Shown piece by piece: positions 20,297-28,753 of a DNA stretch of 64,000 bases. This DNA is from Shinella sp. UYSO24 (GTDB lineage Bacteria > Pseudomonadota > Alphaproteobacteria > Rhizobiales > Rhizobiaceae): the NCBI GenBank assembly GCA_902167985.1, contig CABHNZ010000017.1:1-64000 (forward strand). Direction: 5' to 3'. Positions within the stretch are counted from its first letter, which is position 1. Every line of letters starts with the position of its first letter. The notes under the pieces were generated by a model that searched no databases, was not told where the DNA came from, and saw nothing but the letters and a program-made list of their open reading frames with translations. The translations under genes and the position numbers were made by a program.

Positions 20297-21894
20297 GAGG
20301 CCCTGGCTGCCGTGCCAAGGCCGCCGCCGACACGACCGCTGCAACCTGCAGGGCATCGCGACCGCATTGCTTGGCGCCGTACATGGCCTTGTCGGCCTCG
20401 GCCAGAAGCGCATCGGGCGTGCTGGCGTCGTCCGGGTAGAAGGCAACGCCCATGCTGCAGGTGGCGCTGACGGCCTGCCCGGCGATGGCGATCGGTTCGG
20501 CTATGGCAGCGCGGATACATTCAAGGCGGCCGATGACCATGCTTTCGCCATCGGTCATCTGTTCGCCGGAGCAATCCAGCCCGGCCTGCCCTTCCTCGAC
20601 CAGAACCACAGCAAACTCGTCGCCGCCAAGGCGCACGAGAATATCCTGCGGGCCGACACAGGCCTCATCCGGCTTGCAAGCGTCTTCAGCACCTGATCAC
20701 CGGCGGCATGGCCGAGCGTGTCGTTGATCTGCTTGAAATTATCGAGATCCACATAGGCGACAGCGAGTTTCTGCTGACGATCGCCGCCTGTTGCCGCGGC
20801 TTCAGCCTCGCGCAGCAGATCGCCGAATTGCGACCAGAACAGCGACCGGTTCGGCAGGCCGGTCAGCGGGTCATGATGGGCCATGAACTGGATGCGGCGT
20901 TCGGCCTCCGCCCGCTCCATGGCGATGCCGGCGATATCCGTCACCATGCCCGCCAGTTCCAGCTCGTCTTCCGTGGGCTCACGCGGGTCTCGCAGTAAAA
21001 CCCAAGCGTGCCGAGGAGGCGCCCTTCGGCACTGAGGATCGGCGTCGACCAGCAGGCACGAAAGCCGCCGGCCACGGCGACATCGCGAAAATCCCGCCAG
21101 AGCGGATCATCGAGAACGTCGCGCACGATCACCGCCGACTGCCTCCATGCCGCCGTTCCACAGGAGCCGGCGCGCGGGCCGATCTCGATCCCGTCCACCA
21201 TGGCGAGGAAAGCGGGAGCAAGGCTGGTGGAGGCCGCGTTGTGCAGTGTCCGGCCGGATGCATCGAGCATCAGGATGGACATGCGGATGCCATCAAGCTC
21301 AGCCTCCGCGAGACGGACAAGCGCATCGAGAACCGGCTCCAGCGGCTGGCCACGGGCAATCATTTCCAGAAGCCGCGCATGGCCGTGGCGCAGATCCTCG
21401 CGGCGCTTGCGCTCGCTGATATCGCGCGACAGGCCAATCAGCCCGACAACCGTTCCATCGGCACTGCGCAGCGGCATTTTGGAGGTCGAGAACCAGAATT
21501 CCTCGCCGCTTTGAAAGGCGATCTTTTCTTCGCGGGCCTTGATGGGGGCACCGGTCTCCATCACGTCCTGTTCGGCAAGATAGGAGAGTGCTGCGGCCTT
21601 GCCGTCCAGCACGTCGAAATCCGTCTTGCCGATGAGATCGGCGCCGGAGAAGGCCGAGCGCCCGCGGCAGGTCGAGGCATTGGCAAAGATGAAGCGGCTG
21701 GCACGATCCTTGACATAAAAGGCATCGGGAAGCTGATCGAGAAGCCGGGCGATATCGACGCTGCTGCGCATCAGATCCGGTTCAGCCTCACCATCCCGGC
21801 TTTCGTCCGAGGCCGTCAACAGACGGTTACAGAGATGTTCGAGAAGATCCGCGGAGGAGCGCTGCCCATTGCCCAGCATAAAGGTATCAACCAT
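20293..21894 (-). CDS. PAS-GAF-GGDEF diguanylate cyclase, frameshifted
   Basis: Makes cyclic-di-GMP if active. After an N-terminal segment, a PAS domain (about residues 35-155; LLDQLPDAFYVKDRASRF, then FWFSTSKMPLRSADGTVVG) is followed by a GAF domain (about 170-315; CGTAAWRQSAVIVRDVLDDPLW). The GGDEF domain has HHDPLTGLPNRSLFW and an intact RLGGDEFAV active site. The frame breaks near 20980, 20665 and 20325. Three single-base additions give 534 residues and a stop at 20293, just overlapping the MarR stop. The signal sensed is unknown. Confidence 0.8.
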
Positions 21895-22133
21895 TCCACT
21901 CCCCCCTCTCTTGACCCGGTCGTCCGACCTGTTTTCATGCGACCCAGGGGATCGCGAACCACATGCCTCCCGGCCCTCATGCCAACTCCCATACTGGCCC
22001 CATGCCGGATAGGTGACGTTGACATGCTGCGGCGCATACTGGGAGTCTCTCGCATGACCGATCCAGCATTGTTTGCACTGCGAAAGGACGAATGTTTCAA
22101 GATGGCAAATGTTCCGTTTACGACGGTTGGAAA

Positions 22134-23526
22134 ATGCCGATGATCACCCGGCGCAGCGCATTCCGGCTGGGTTTCGGGGCCGCTACAATCCTTGCCGTAC
22201 CGGCCTTTCCGCGCCTTACAGCGGCTGCTCCCGCGGCCACACCTCATCTCGGATTACGCGGTGCGATCGATGCCGGCCAAGAGGGTGTTATCCCGGGTGG
22301 CGGCGATGCGGCAGCGCGAAAGCTCGCCAGTGTCATCCGTTCCGCTGCCAAACAGAACATGCCGGTTTTCCTGCCGCCCGGGACATATGAGATCGGCGAT
22401 CTCGACCTGCCGGACGGAAGCCGGCTCCACGGCGTCGCCGGCGCTCGCGGCTGGTCCTATCCGGTGGCAGACGGCTCGCCGGGGCGCAGAATGCCCGGCG
22501 CATCGCGCTGTCCGGTCTCGTCTTTGACGGTCGCGGCGTGGCGCTCGGCGATGATCGGCAGGCGCTTCTTTCCTTCAGCGGCATCGAAAACCTTGCGATC
22601 GACGATTGCGATATCGTCGGATCGGGCAGTACGGGGATCAGGACCGAGCGTTGCGGCGGGCGGATCGAGCGCAGCCGCATTTCCTCTGCTGCCGAATACG
22701 CGCTCTTGGCGATCGACAGTACGGGGCTTGCGATTTCAGGCAATAGCGTCAGCGACTGCGGCAATGGCGGTATTCTCGTGCATCGCTGGGAAAAGGGCGC
22801 CGACGGCACGATCGTTTCCGGCAACCGGATCGAACGGACGGGTGCCGGCCATGGCGGCACCGGGCAATATGGCAATGCGATCAACCTCTACCGCGCCGAT
22901 GGCGTGATCGTCTCGGGCAACCAGATCGCCAGTTCGGCGTTTTCCGCCATTCGCGCCAACAGCGCCTCGAATGTCCAGATCACCAATAACCAGTGCCTGA
23001 AAAGCGGCGAGACGGCGATCTATTCGGAGTTTTCCTTCGAAGCGCCGTGGTCTCGGGCAATATCGTCGATGGTGCGGAAAACGGGATTTCGGTCGTCAAT
23101 TTCAACGAGGGCGGCCGGATGGCGACGATCGCCAACAATATCGTCCGCAACCTTTCGCTTGTCGGACCCTATACGCAGGAAGACCCGATCTTCGGCGTCG
23201 GCATCAGCGCCGAGGCCGATACGGTGGTCAGCGGCAATGTGATCGAAAACGCGCCCTTCTGGGGCATGTCCTTCGGCTTCGGCAATTACCTGCGCAATGT
23301 CGTGGCAACCGGCAATGTGATCCGGCAGGCGCGGATCGGCTGTGCCGTGACGATCGTCGAGGGTGCGGGTTCGGCCATTTTATCGGGCAATCTGTTTCAG
23401 GGCGTCAAGGACGGCGCGATCATCGGCCATCGCTGGCGGGATGCGGCAACGGCCGAGCTTGCGGGAGGGGGTGCGGCGGCTGCGGCCTATCCCAATCTGA
23501 CGATCGTCAACAATCGGGTGGTGTAG
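22134..23526 (+). CDS. Tat-exported right-handed beta-helix repeat protein (TIGR03808-like), frameshifted
   Basis: A 464-residue protein after repair. The N-terminus MITRRSAFRLGFGAA is a twin-arginine signal. The body is a parallel beta-helix: an N-terminal pectate-lyase-like PVFLPPGTYEIGDLDLP, then repeated units with SGN or NN turns (ISGNSVSDCGNGGILV, VSGNQIASSAFSAIRAN, VSGNIVDGAENGISVV, VSGNVIENAPFWGMSF). The frame breaks near 22450 and 23040, each repaired by one base in a C or G run. The family is common in rhizobia and unassigned in function; the fold suggests carbohydrate binding or surface structure. Confidence 0.8.
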
Positions 23527-23568
23527 GGGTTTCCTGCGTGAAGAGCAGCCACGCGATCGAGGCCGGCC

Positions 23569-23865
23569 TTATTCTTCCGGCCATTCCACATTGCGTCCGC
23601 GGTTGAAGATACGGACGATCGTTATCCGTTCATCTTCCACCGTGAAAACGATCGTGGCCCGCCTGCGATATCCGACAAGGCGCAATCTCGGGTTTTGCTC
23701 AGAGCGGAGGCCGCGCTCCGGAAATGTCTCGAAAGACTGGCAGTAGTCGATCAGGGCATCGACATAGTTGCGCGCCACCTTTTCACCGGCGCGTTCCAGC
23801 AGATATTCCATGATCTCGGCAATGTCGTCTTCGGCCGCATCGGACAGGACAACCGCCCGGTTCAA
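23569..23865 (-). CDS. ParE/RelE-family toxin
   Basis: A 98-residue toxin of the ParE/RelE fold: MNRAVVLSDAAEDDIAEIMEYL at the N-terminus, FPERGLRSEQNPRLRLVGYRRRATIVFTVEDERITIVRIFNRGRNV at the C-terminus. Its start overlaps the antitoxin stop by ATGA, the usual coupling. ParE members poison gyrase and RelE members cut mRNA; ParD pairing favours the first, by inference only. Confidence 0.85.
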   Translation of the reverse strand: MNRAVVLSDAAEDDIAEIMEYLLERAGEKVARNYVDALIDYCQSFETFPERGLRSEQNPRLRLVGYRRRATIVFTVEDERITIVRIFNRGRNVEWPEE

Positions 23866-24142
23866 CGGCGCCGCTCAACCATACGGTCCAGCCGTCCATG
23901 CAGGCGTTGCCGTGCTTCCTCCAAAGGCCGCACAGCCATCGTGCCCGCATCGATGGCGGCGACTGTCGGCGCCACCTCTTCCGCCAGCCATGCCTCGATG
24001 TCCGCGTCGCCGGCCATCAGCGTGCGCAGGCTATCGCGGATAACCTCGCTTTCCGACGCGTATTCGCCGGATGCCACCTTGCCTCGACCATCTCGGCCAT
24101 TTCGATCGGCAGGGTTATGCTCAGCGACCGGGTGGTCGGCAT
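23862..24142 (-). CDS. ParD-family antitoxin, frameshifted
   Basis: A 93-residue antitoxin after repair. The ribbon-helix-helix N-terminus is MPTTRSLSITLPIEMAEMVEA. The conserved ASGEYASESEVIRDSLR region follows. The frame breaks near 24082 between these parts; one extra A in the A run restores EAKVASGEYAS. The ATG at 24142 has GAGGAG upstream. As written the antitoxin would be truncated beside an intact toxin, which a viable cell would not tolerate easily, so sequence error is likely. Confidence 0.78.
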
Positions 24143-24317
24143 GGTCGGGCTCCTCTCCGAAGGCTCTGACACGATCAAATCCTATCAAAAACTTTGATGA
24201 GGGTCCAATGGCAAGCGGCCTTCCGTTTGCGCCGAACAGACATAGCTTCGCGGCCCGATGCTTAGCGGCACATGTGGACCCTTCCGGGATCTGCATGGCC
24301 ATCCGAGGAGAATTCGC

Positions 24318-24965
24318 ATGCTGAAAATCTATGGTGTCTATCGCTCACGCGCCTCGCGGCCGCTCTGGCTGGTGGAGGAACTGGGCCTGCCTTTCGAGCA
24401 TGTGCCGATCATCCAGGCCTACCGGCTGAACGAGCCGATGGCGAAGGGCAGCCCCGCCAATACGCTGTCTGCGGAATTTCTCGCCGTCAATCCGATGGGC
24501 TCGATCCCGTCGATGGACGATGACGGGTTCGTGCTGCATGAATCGCTTGCCATCACGCTCTATCTCGCCCGTAAATATGGCGGCGAGATCGGTCCGAAGA
24601 CGATCGAGGAAGAGGCGCTGATGGTGCAGTGGTCGCTGTTTGCCGCAACCAGCGTCGAGCCTGCCGCCCTCACCATCCAGTCGTCCAAGCCGGAGACGGA
24701 AGACGGGCGTGCGACGATCCAGGTCTCGGCCCGCACGCTGAAGCGGTCGTTCGACGTTCTGGAAAAGCATTTTGCCGAGACGGATTACATTGTCGGCGAC
24801 CGGTTCACGGCAGCGGATATCAATGTTGCCGAGATCATCCGCTATGCACGCAGCTGCGCCTCGCTGTTCGATGGCCGCCCGGCGCTTTCGGCCTGGTACG
24901 AGCGCTGCACGACACGGCCCGCCTATCAGGCGATGTGGGCCAAGCGCGGCGCAGAACCGGCGTAA
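24318..24965 (+). CDS. Glutathione S-transferase
   Basis: A 215-residue GST: an N-terminal thioredoxin-like domain (MLKIYGVYRSRASRPLWLVEELGLPFE; the FLAVNPMGSIPSMDDDGFVLHESLAITLYLA glutathione-binding segment) and a helical C-terminal domain (TAADINVAEIIRYA, the N-capping box region). Start at 24318 after GAGGAG. Conjugates or reduces electrophiles with glutathione; the substrate is unknown. It is convergent with a second GST, and they share a terminator. Confidence 0.9.
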   Translation: MLKIYGVYRSRASRPLWLVEELGLPFEHVPIIQAYRLNEPMAKGSPANTLSAEFLAVNPMGSIPSMDDDGFVLHESLAITLYLARKYGGEIGPKTIEEEALMVQWSLFAATSVEPAALTIQSSKPETEDGRATIQVSARTLKRSFDVLEKHFAETDYIVGDRFTAADINVAEIIRYARSCASLFDGRPALSAWYERCTTRPAYQAMWAKRGAEPA

Positions 24966-24997
24966 GCATCACGCCGGTTCCATCGGTGAAGATCCTG

Positions 24998-25021
24998 AAA
25001 GGGCCGCTCACGCGGCCTTTT
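24998..25021. terminator. Terminator hairpin between convergent GST genes
   Basis: AAAGGGCCGC-TCAC-GCGGCCTTTT, a 10-bp stem with one G-T pair and A/T tails on both sides. It can serve both strands. Its loop carries the stop codon of the minus-strand GST. Confidence 0.75.
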
Positions 25022-25631
25022 CTTCTTCCAGCGCCTTCTGCACCGCCGGGCGGGCCAGCATGCGCTCGTAATGCGCGGCAACCTTGGGGAAGTCGGCAAT
25101 GTCGATCTTGTCGGTCGCAAGCCAGCGGGCCATCGTCATCAGATAGCCATCGGCAACCGAGTAGTTTTCGCCCAGCACCCAGGGGCCTTCAAGGAAATCC
25201 TTCTCGATCAGCGTGAAGCAGTCGCGCATGGTCTGCGGCACCTTGTTCAGCATGTCGGCCAGCGAGGACGCCTCATCAGCCCAGCGGGAACCGCGCGGGC
25301 CGTGGGCGTGATTGACGTGCACGGTGGACGCCAGATAGGTGTTGAAGGCCTGCATCTTCGCCAGCTGGAACGGATCGTCGAGCGGCGCCAGCTTCTTTTC
25401 CGGCGCGATCTGCGCGATATAGGCAAGAAGTGCGACCGTTTCCGTCAGAGCGCCCTTGTCCGTCACCAGAGCCGGAACGCGGCCCTTGGGATTGATCTTC
25501 AGATAGGCCTCGGAGCGCTGTTCGCCGCCTTTCGTATCCACCCGCCTGACGGCATAGGGCAGACCGGATTCGGCGAGCGCGATATGGGTTGCAAGGGCGC
25601 AGCTACCGGGCGCGAAATAAAGCGTATGCAT
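25008..25631 (-). CDS. Glutathione S-transferase (GstA-like)
   Basis: A 207-residue GST with MHTLYFAPGSCALATHIALAESGLPYAVRRVD at the N-terminus (the PGSCSLA motif with catalytic Ser/Cys region typical of the bacterial beta class) and INPKGRVPALVTDKGALTETVALLAYI. The C-terminal domain has YSVADGYLMTMARWL. Different in sequence from its convergent neighbour, so not a recent duplicate. Role probably in detoxification or stress. Confidence 0.9.
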   Translation of the reverse strand: MHTLYFAPGSCALATHIALAESGLPYAVRRVDTKGGEQRSEAYLKINPKGRVPALVTDKGALTETVALLAYIAQIAPEKKLAPLDDPFQLAKMQAFNTYLASTVHVNHAHGPRGSRWADEASSLADMLNKVPQTMRDCFTLIEKDFLEGPWVLGENYSVADGYLMTMARWLATDKIDIADFPKVAAHYERMLARPAVQKALEEEKAA

Positions 25632-25710
25632 GAAAGGCCTCCGTGATTGGGAGGCCTTTGTAACATGGTGCCGGCTGACGGAAAGCATCCGTTGCGGGCA
25701 TCATCGGGAG

Positions 25711-25742
25711 AAAATGCCCGCGCCGATTGATCGGCACGGGCA
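25711..25742 (-). terminator. Rho-independent terminator after the asparaginase gene
   Basis: On the minus strand TGCCCGTGCCGAT-CA-ATCGGCGCGGGCA followed by TTTTC. It is a 13-bp stem with one mismatch, about 45 bases after the stop. Confidence 0.75.
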
Positions 25743-25784
25743 AGCGGTCAGGTCGCATCGAGCGGCCGGCATGCACGTCGAATA

Positions 25785-26792
25785 TCAGGCGAACAGGGCG
25801 TCGGTGACGCGGACGTCACCGACATGCATGCCGTTCCAGTTCGACAGGGAGCGATTGGCCATGGCCATCAGCTTTTCCTGCGTTTCACTGCCCTTTTCGG
25901 AATAGCGGGCGATCAGGGCGAAGATCATCGCTTCGGCGGCGCGGGTCGTGCCGTCCTCGCATTTCACCGCCATGGCAAGCCCCTGTTCCGGCAGGGCCGC
26001 AACAAAGACGCCCTCGGCGCCGGTCTTGGCGAAGATCTTGCCCGGCGCCACCTGCATCAGCTTGGTGCAGGCGCGGTTGGTGCCGGCGACGTAGAGCGGC
26101 TCGGCCATGCAGGCATCGATCAGGCGGCGCGAGGCTTTTGCACGCTCGACGCCGAGGCCCGTGCCGGTCAGCATTTTTGCAAAACCATGGGCGAGGCCCT
26201 TCAGCGGCACGGCATAAGTCGGGATGGAGCAGCCATCGGTGCCGCAATTGTCGGCGCCGAGGACAGCACCGGTCAGGCTTTCCATGACGCCGCGGATTTC
26301 CTTCTGCAGCGGATGATCGTAGCCGATATAGCCTTCGACCTCATAGCCGGAATGGACGCAAGCGCAGACGAAGCCCGAATGTTTTCCGGAGCAATTGTTG
26401 TGCAGGGCGGAGGGCTTTTGCAGCGTGCGGGCCTGATGGATGATGGTTGCCTGATCCGACGACCAGTGGGCGCCGCATTCGAGCGCGCTCACATCCCGCC
26501 CGGCCTTTGCCAGCATGCCGGCCGCCGTTTCCACATGGACGTCCTCGCCCGAATGGGACGAGCAGGCGAGCGCCAGTTCGCGGTTTCCAAGACCATAGGC
26601 ATCGGCCGCACCGCTTTCGATCAGCGGCAGCGCCTGCATGGCCTTGCAGGACGAACGCGGGAAGACCGGGGCATCCGCATCACCGAAGGAGAAGACGACC
26701 TTGCCTTCGCCATCGACGACGACGCCCAAACCGCGATGACGGCTTTCGACGAGTTTGCCGCGGGTGACTTCAACGGTAACGGGGTTGTGCAT
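25785..26792 (-). CDS. L-asparaginase of the rhizobial (ReAII/thermolabile) type
   Basis: Hydrolyses asparagine to aspartate and ammonia. The 335-residue protein belongs to the asparaginase II family first described in Rhizobium etli, unrelated in sequence to the E. coli enzymes. Family motifs: VESRHRGLGVVVDGEGKVVFSFGD, FPRSSCKAMQALPL (candidate nucleophile SSxK), LACSSHSGE, CSGKHSGFVCAC and NCGTDGCSIPTYAVPL. Start at ATG 26792. No transporter or regulator is adjacent. Confidence 0.9.
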   Translation of the reverse strand: MHNPVTVEVTRGKLVESRHRGLGVVVDGEGKVVFSFGDADAPVFPRSSCKAMQALPLIESGAADAYGLGNRELALACSSHSGEDVHVETAAGMLAKAGRDVSALECGAHWSSDQATIIHQARTLQKPSALHNNCSGKHSGFVCACVHSGYEVEGYIGYDHPLQKEIRGVMESLTGAVLGADNCGTDGCSIPTYAVPLKGLAHGFAKMLTGTGLGVERAKASRRLIDACMAEPLYVAGTNRACTKLMQVAPGKIFAKTGAEGVFVAALPEQGLAMAVKCEDGTTRAAEAMIFALIARYSEKGSETQEKLMAMANRSLSNWNGMHVGDVRVTDALFA

Positions 26793-26915
26793 GGTCAGTC
26801 CTGCAATTCTGGATTCAATGGGTTGGAAGGCCTTTGTCGCGGGCGCGCGCATTTGGCACCGCCCGGCCGGAAGGCCACAGGGCTTTTAACCGAGATTTCG
26901 GGGAGTTGCACGGGA

Positions 26916-27659
26916 TTGTTGGGAAAATCGCTGCGGCGGATGCTGATCGCCATCTTCATCATCTATCTCGTGCCGACCTTCGCTTCGGCGGGTCTCTGGG
27001 CGATGAAGGACCGTCCCCAGGGCTGGAGCCAGGCGCGCTGGACTTCGGCCGGCATATTGCCCCGGCCGGAAGAGAGTGACGAGGCGGCCATCTATGTCTT
27101 TTCCGCCATGACCGGCGGGCTGAAGGGCGCGGTTGCCAGCCATGCGTGGATCGTCACCAAGGCCAAGGGTGCGACGTCCTATACGCGCTATGACAAGGTG
27201 GGCTGGGGGACGCCGATCCGACGCAACCACCGGGCCGCCGATGCCTACTGGTATTCCAACCCGCCGCAGCTGGTGGCGGAAATCAGGGGATCGCGGGCGG
27301 AACTGCTGATCCCGAAGGTGGAAGGCGCGATCGCCGCCTATCCTTATGCAGAACCGGGCGGTTACACGATCTGGCCGGGGCCGAATTCCAATACATTCGT
27401 CGCCTATGTGCTGAGGACCGTGCCCGAACTCGGCGCCGTGCTGCCGCCGCATGCAGTCGGCCGCGACTATCTGCCGAATGGCGAATTCGTGCATCTGGAT
27501 GAGGACGGACGCGACCTGCAGGTGACGCTGCGCGGGCTTGCCGGATTTTCCGTCGGTGCCCGAAGCGGGATCGAGGTGCATTTCCTGGGGCTGGTGGCGG
27601 GGCTTGATCTTGCAAGGCCGGGGATCAAGCTTCCGGCGCTCGGGCGGATTGGCATATGA
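26916..27659 (+). CDS. DUF3750 domain protein
   Basis: A 247-residue protein matching DUF3750: N-terminal membrane segment or signal (MLIAIFIIYLVPTFASAGLWAM), then ASHAWIVTKAKGATSYTRYDKVGWG, YAEPGGYTIWPGPNSNTFVAYVLRTVPEL and LPPHAVGRDYL. The conserved His, Cys-free NSNTF stretch and tryptophans suggest an enzyme-like extracytoplasmic domain, but no function is known. Start could be TTG 26916 or 26919 after GGGGAG, or ATG 26940; I favour TTG because the basic KSLRR stretch before the membrane segment is then included. Confidence 0.78.
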   Translation: MLGKSLRRMLIAIFIIYLVPTFASAGLWAMKDRPQGWSQARWTSAGILPRPEESDEAAIYVFSAMTGGLKGAVASHAWIVTKAKGATSYTRYDKVGWGTPIRRNHRAADAYWYSNPPQLVAEIRGSRAELLIPKVEGAIAAYPYAEPGGYTIWPGPNSNTFVAYVLRTVPELGAVLPPHAVGRDYLPNGEFVHLDEDGRDLQVTLRGLAGFSVGARSGIEVHFLGLVAGLDLARPGIKLPALGRIGI

Positions 27660-28002
27660 GGAGAGCGGAGCGCGCTTGCCGGGAAATATGCCGAGGCGGA
27701 GCTATTGCCGTGGGTGCCTGAAGGACGGCGGGCTTGGCCGCGGGATGCCCGGGGTCGCCATCGAAGTGGCTTCGCTCTGGCCTGAGTGTGGGCTGAGTGT
27801 GGCTTGAGGCCGACTTGGGGTGGGTTTGGGCCGGCTTGGGCGCGGATCGGGTTAGGCCTGAGCGCGCATTGAGGCCGCGCTCACGTCCTATGGGAGACCC
27901 GCTTGCGCCCACTTGAGCTGCAGCCATCCCACCTCAGCCATGCCAAAAATGCAAAACGCCGCAACCATGCGGGCGTTATCACAACCATTGACCGATTTTC
28001 GA
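27660..28002. other. Intergenic region without a gene
   Basis: About 340 bases between convergent genes. The stretch 27770-27870 is low-complexity and G/T-rich (repeated GGCTTGGG, GAGTGTGG). The only clear element is the DUF1127 terminator at its right end. Confidence 0.55.
27945..27977 (-). terminator. Terminator after the DUF1127 gene
   Basis: On the minus strand AACGCCCGCA-TGGT-TGCGGCGTT, with one bulged C, followed by a T-rich tail. It lies about 25 bases after the stop. Confidence 0.7.
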
Positions 28003-28149
28003 TCAGAGGCCGGCAGCGGTGCGGGCTACGCGGCGGATGCTGTTGCGCTCGATACCGAGGTCGTTCAGCTCACGGGTCGACATACGGCCCAGTTCAGCGA
28101 CCGTCTGACGGTATTTGCGCCAGTTGTTCAAGGTGCGTGCGACGTTCAT
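28003..28149 (-). CDS. DUF1127 microprotein
   Basis: A 48-residue arginine-rich protein: MNVARTLNNWRKYRQTVAEL, then MSTRELNDLGIERNSIRRVAR, the full DUF1127 pattern (RELxDLGIxRxxIxxxxR). Such proteins are abundant in alphaproteobacteria; some act in RNA turnover and in phosphate or carbon adaptation. Start at 28149 follows GAGGAAAGGGG. Upstream lie an FNR/FixK-type box (28296-28309) and a tetranucleotide microsatellite, so expression may respond to oxygen. Confidence 0.9.
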   Translation of the reverse strand: MNVARTLNNWRKYRQTVAELGRMSTRELNDLGIERNSIRRVARTAAGL

Positions 28150-28295
28150 GATGGTCCCCTTTCCTCGGGCTTTCGAAGCCTGGCTGCCAGTCCGTGGCGC
28201 CTCATCTGCTTCGATGACCTTCTTATACGCTGCACAAGGATGAAGCAGAAGCGCCAGCCTCTCAACACACCCATGCAATCGACGCATAGGTTGTA

Positions 28296-28309
28296 TTGAT
28301 CGGGATCAA
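28296..28309. promoter_or_regulatory. Perfect FNR/FixK-type box upstream of the DUF1127 gene
   Basis: TTGATCGGGATCAA matches the TTGAT-N4-ATCAA consensus of FNR, FnrN and FixK proteins exactly. It lies about 150 bases before the DUF1127 start, on the promoter side, and 21 bases from the microsatellite. Confidence 0.6.
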
Positions 28310-28330
28310 CGCGGTTCCGGCGAGAAAGAA

Positions 28331-28362
28331 AAAGGAAGGAAGGAAGGAAGGAAGGAAGGAAG
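28331..28362. repeat. (AAGG)8 microsatellite
   Basis: Eight perfect head-to-tail copies of AAGG, flanked by A-rich bases and then AAAAGG. It is the only perfect simple repeat of this size that I noticed in the window. It lies upstream of the FNR-type box and the DUF1127 gene. Confidence 0.9.
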
Positions 28363-28403
28363 GAAAAGGATAGGCCAGACAATCAAAAGGAGCCGCAAGA
28401 ATC

Positions 28404-28427
28404 AAAAAGGGCCGCACTGGGCGACCC
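28404..28427 (-). terminator. Terminator of the small gene at 28495-28569
   Basis: On the minus strand GGGTCGC-CCAGT-GCGGCCC followed by TTTTT: a 7-bp stem with one G-T pair. It ends the short minus-strand transcription unit that starts near 28600. Confidence 0.75.
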
Positions 28428-28494
28428 TCCATGAAATTTAGTCCGTTTGAACGAACCCGGCCCGTCTCGCGACGCTCCGAAGAGAAGATGATGT

Positions 28495-28569
28495 TCAGGC
28501 CGAGGGCTGCCCCGTCGAGACCGTCACCTTTCCATTGCCCGTTGCGCGGACCGAAATCTCACTAGACAT
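28495..28569 (-). CDS. Small protein of 24 residues, unknown
   Basis: A short ORF (MSSEISVRATGN...STGQPSA) with a very strong ribosome site (GGAAGGTGA, 4-5 bases before ATG). A candidate promoter (CTTGCC...CCTACC-like) precedes it near 28590-28640, and a good terminator follows at 28404-28427, so it looks like a complete small transcription unit of about 200 bases. No family is recognised. Because single-base deletions are common in this sequence, an added base near the stop would extend the frame through LNIIFSSERRETGRVRS; the true end is therefore uncertain. It could also be a small RNA. Confidence 0.45.
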   Translation of the reverse strand: MSSEISVRATGNGKVTVSTGQPSA

Positions 28570-28753
28570 TGGATCACCTTCCTTTCACTACGTTGAACAT
28601 GACTAAAAGGTAGGAGCGGTCGGGCGTTTTCGCAAGGCAAGTTGTGTAACGCAATGCAGAGGTAATTGAGTTGCACTGCAGCGACAATCGCTTATCATTC
28701 GCCCGCCAGCCGAGACGACTCATCGCTTCCGCGGCAAAGTCCCCGCCCCTCCC

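Noticed and set aside
28146..28382. 78-residue ORF on the minus strand running through the CCTT repeat into the DUF1127 start
   Set aside because: It begins with TTG without a ribosome site, its composition follows the microsatellite, and it crosses the FNR/FixK-type box. Kept only as a remark in the microsatellite finding.
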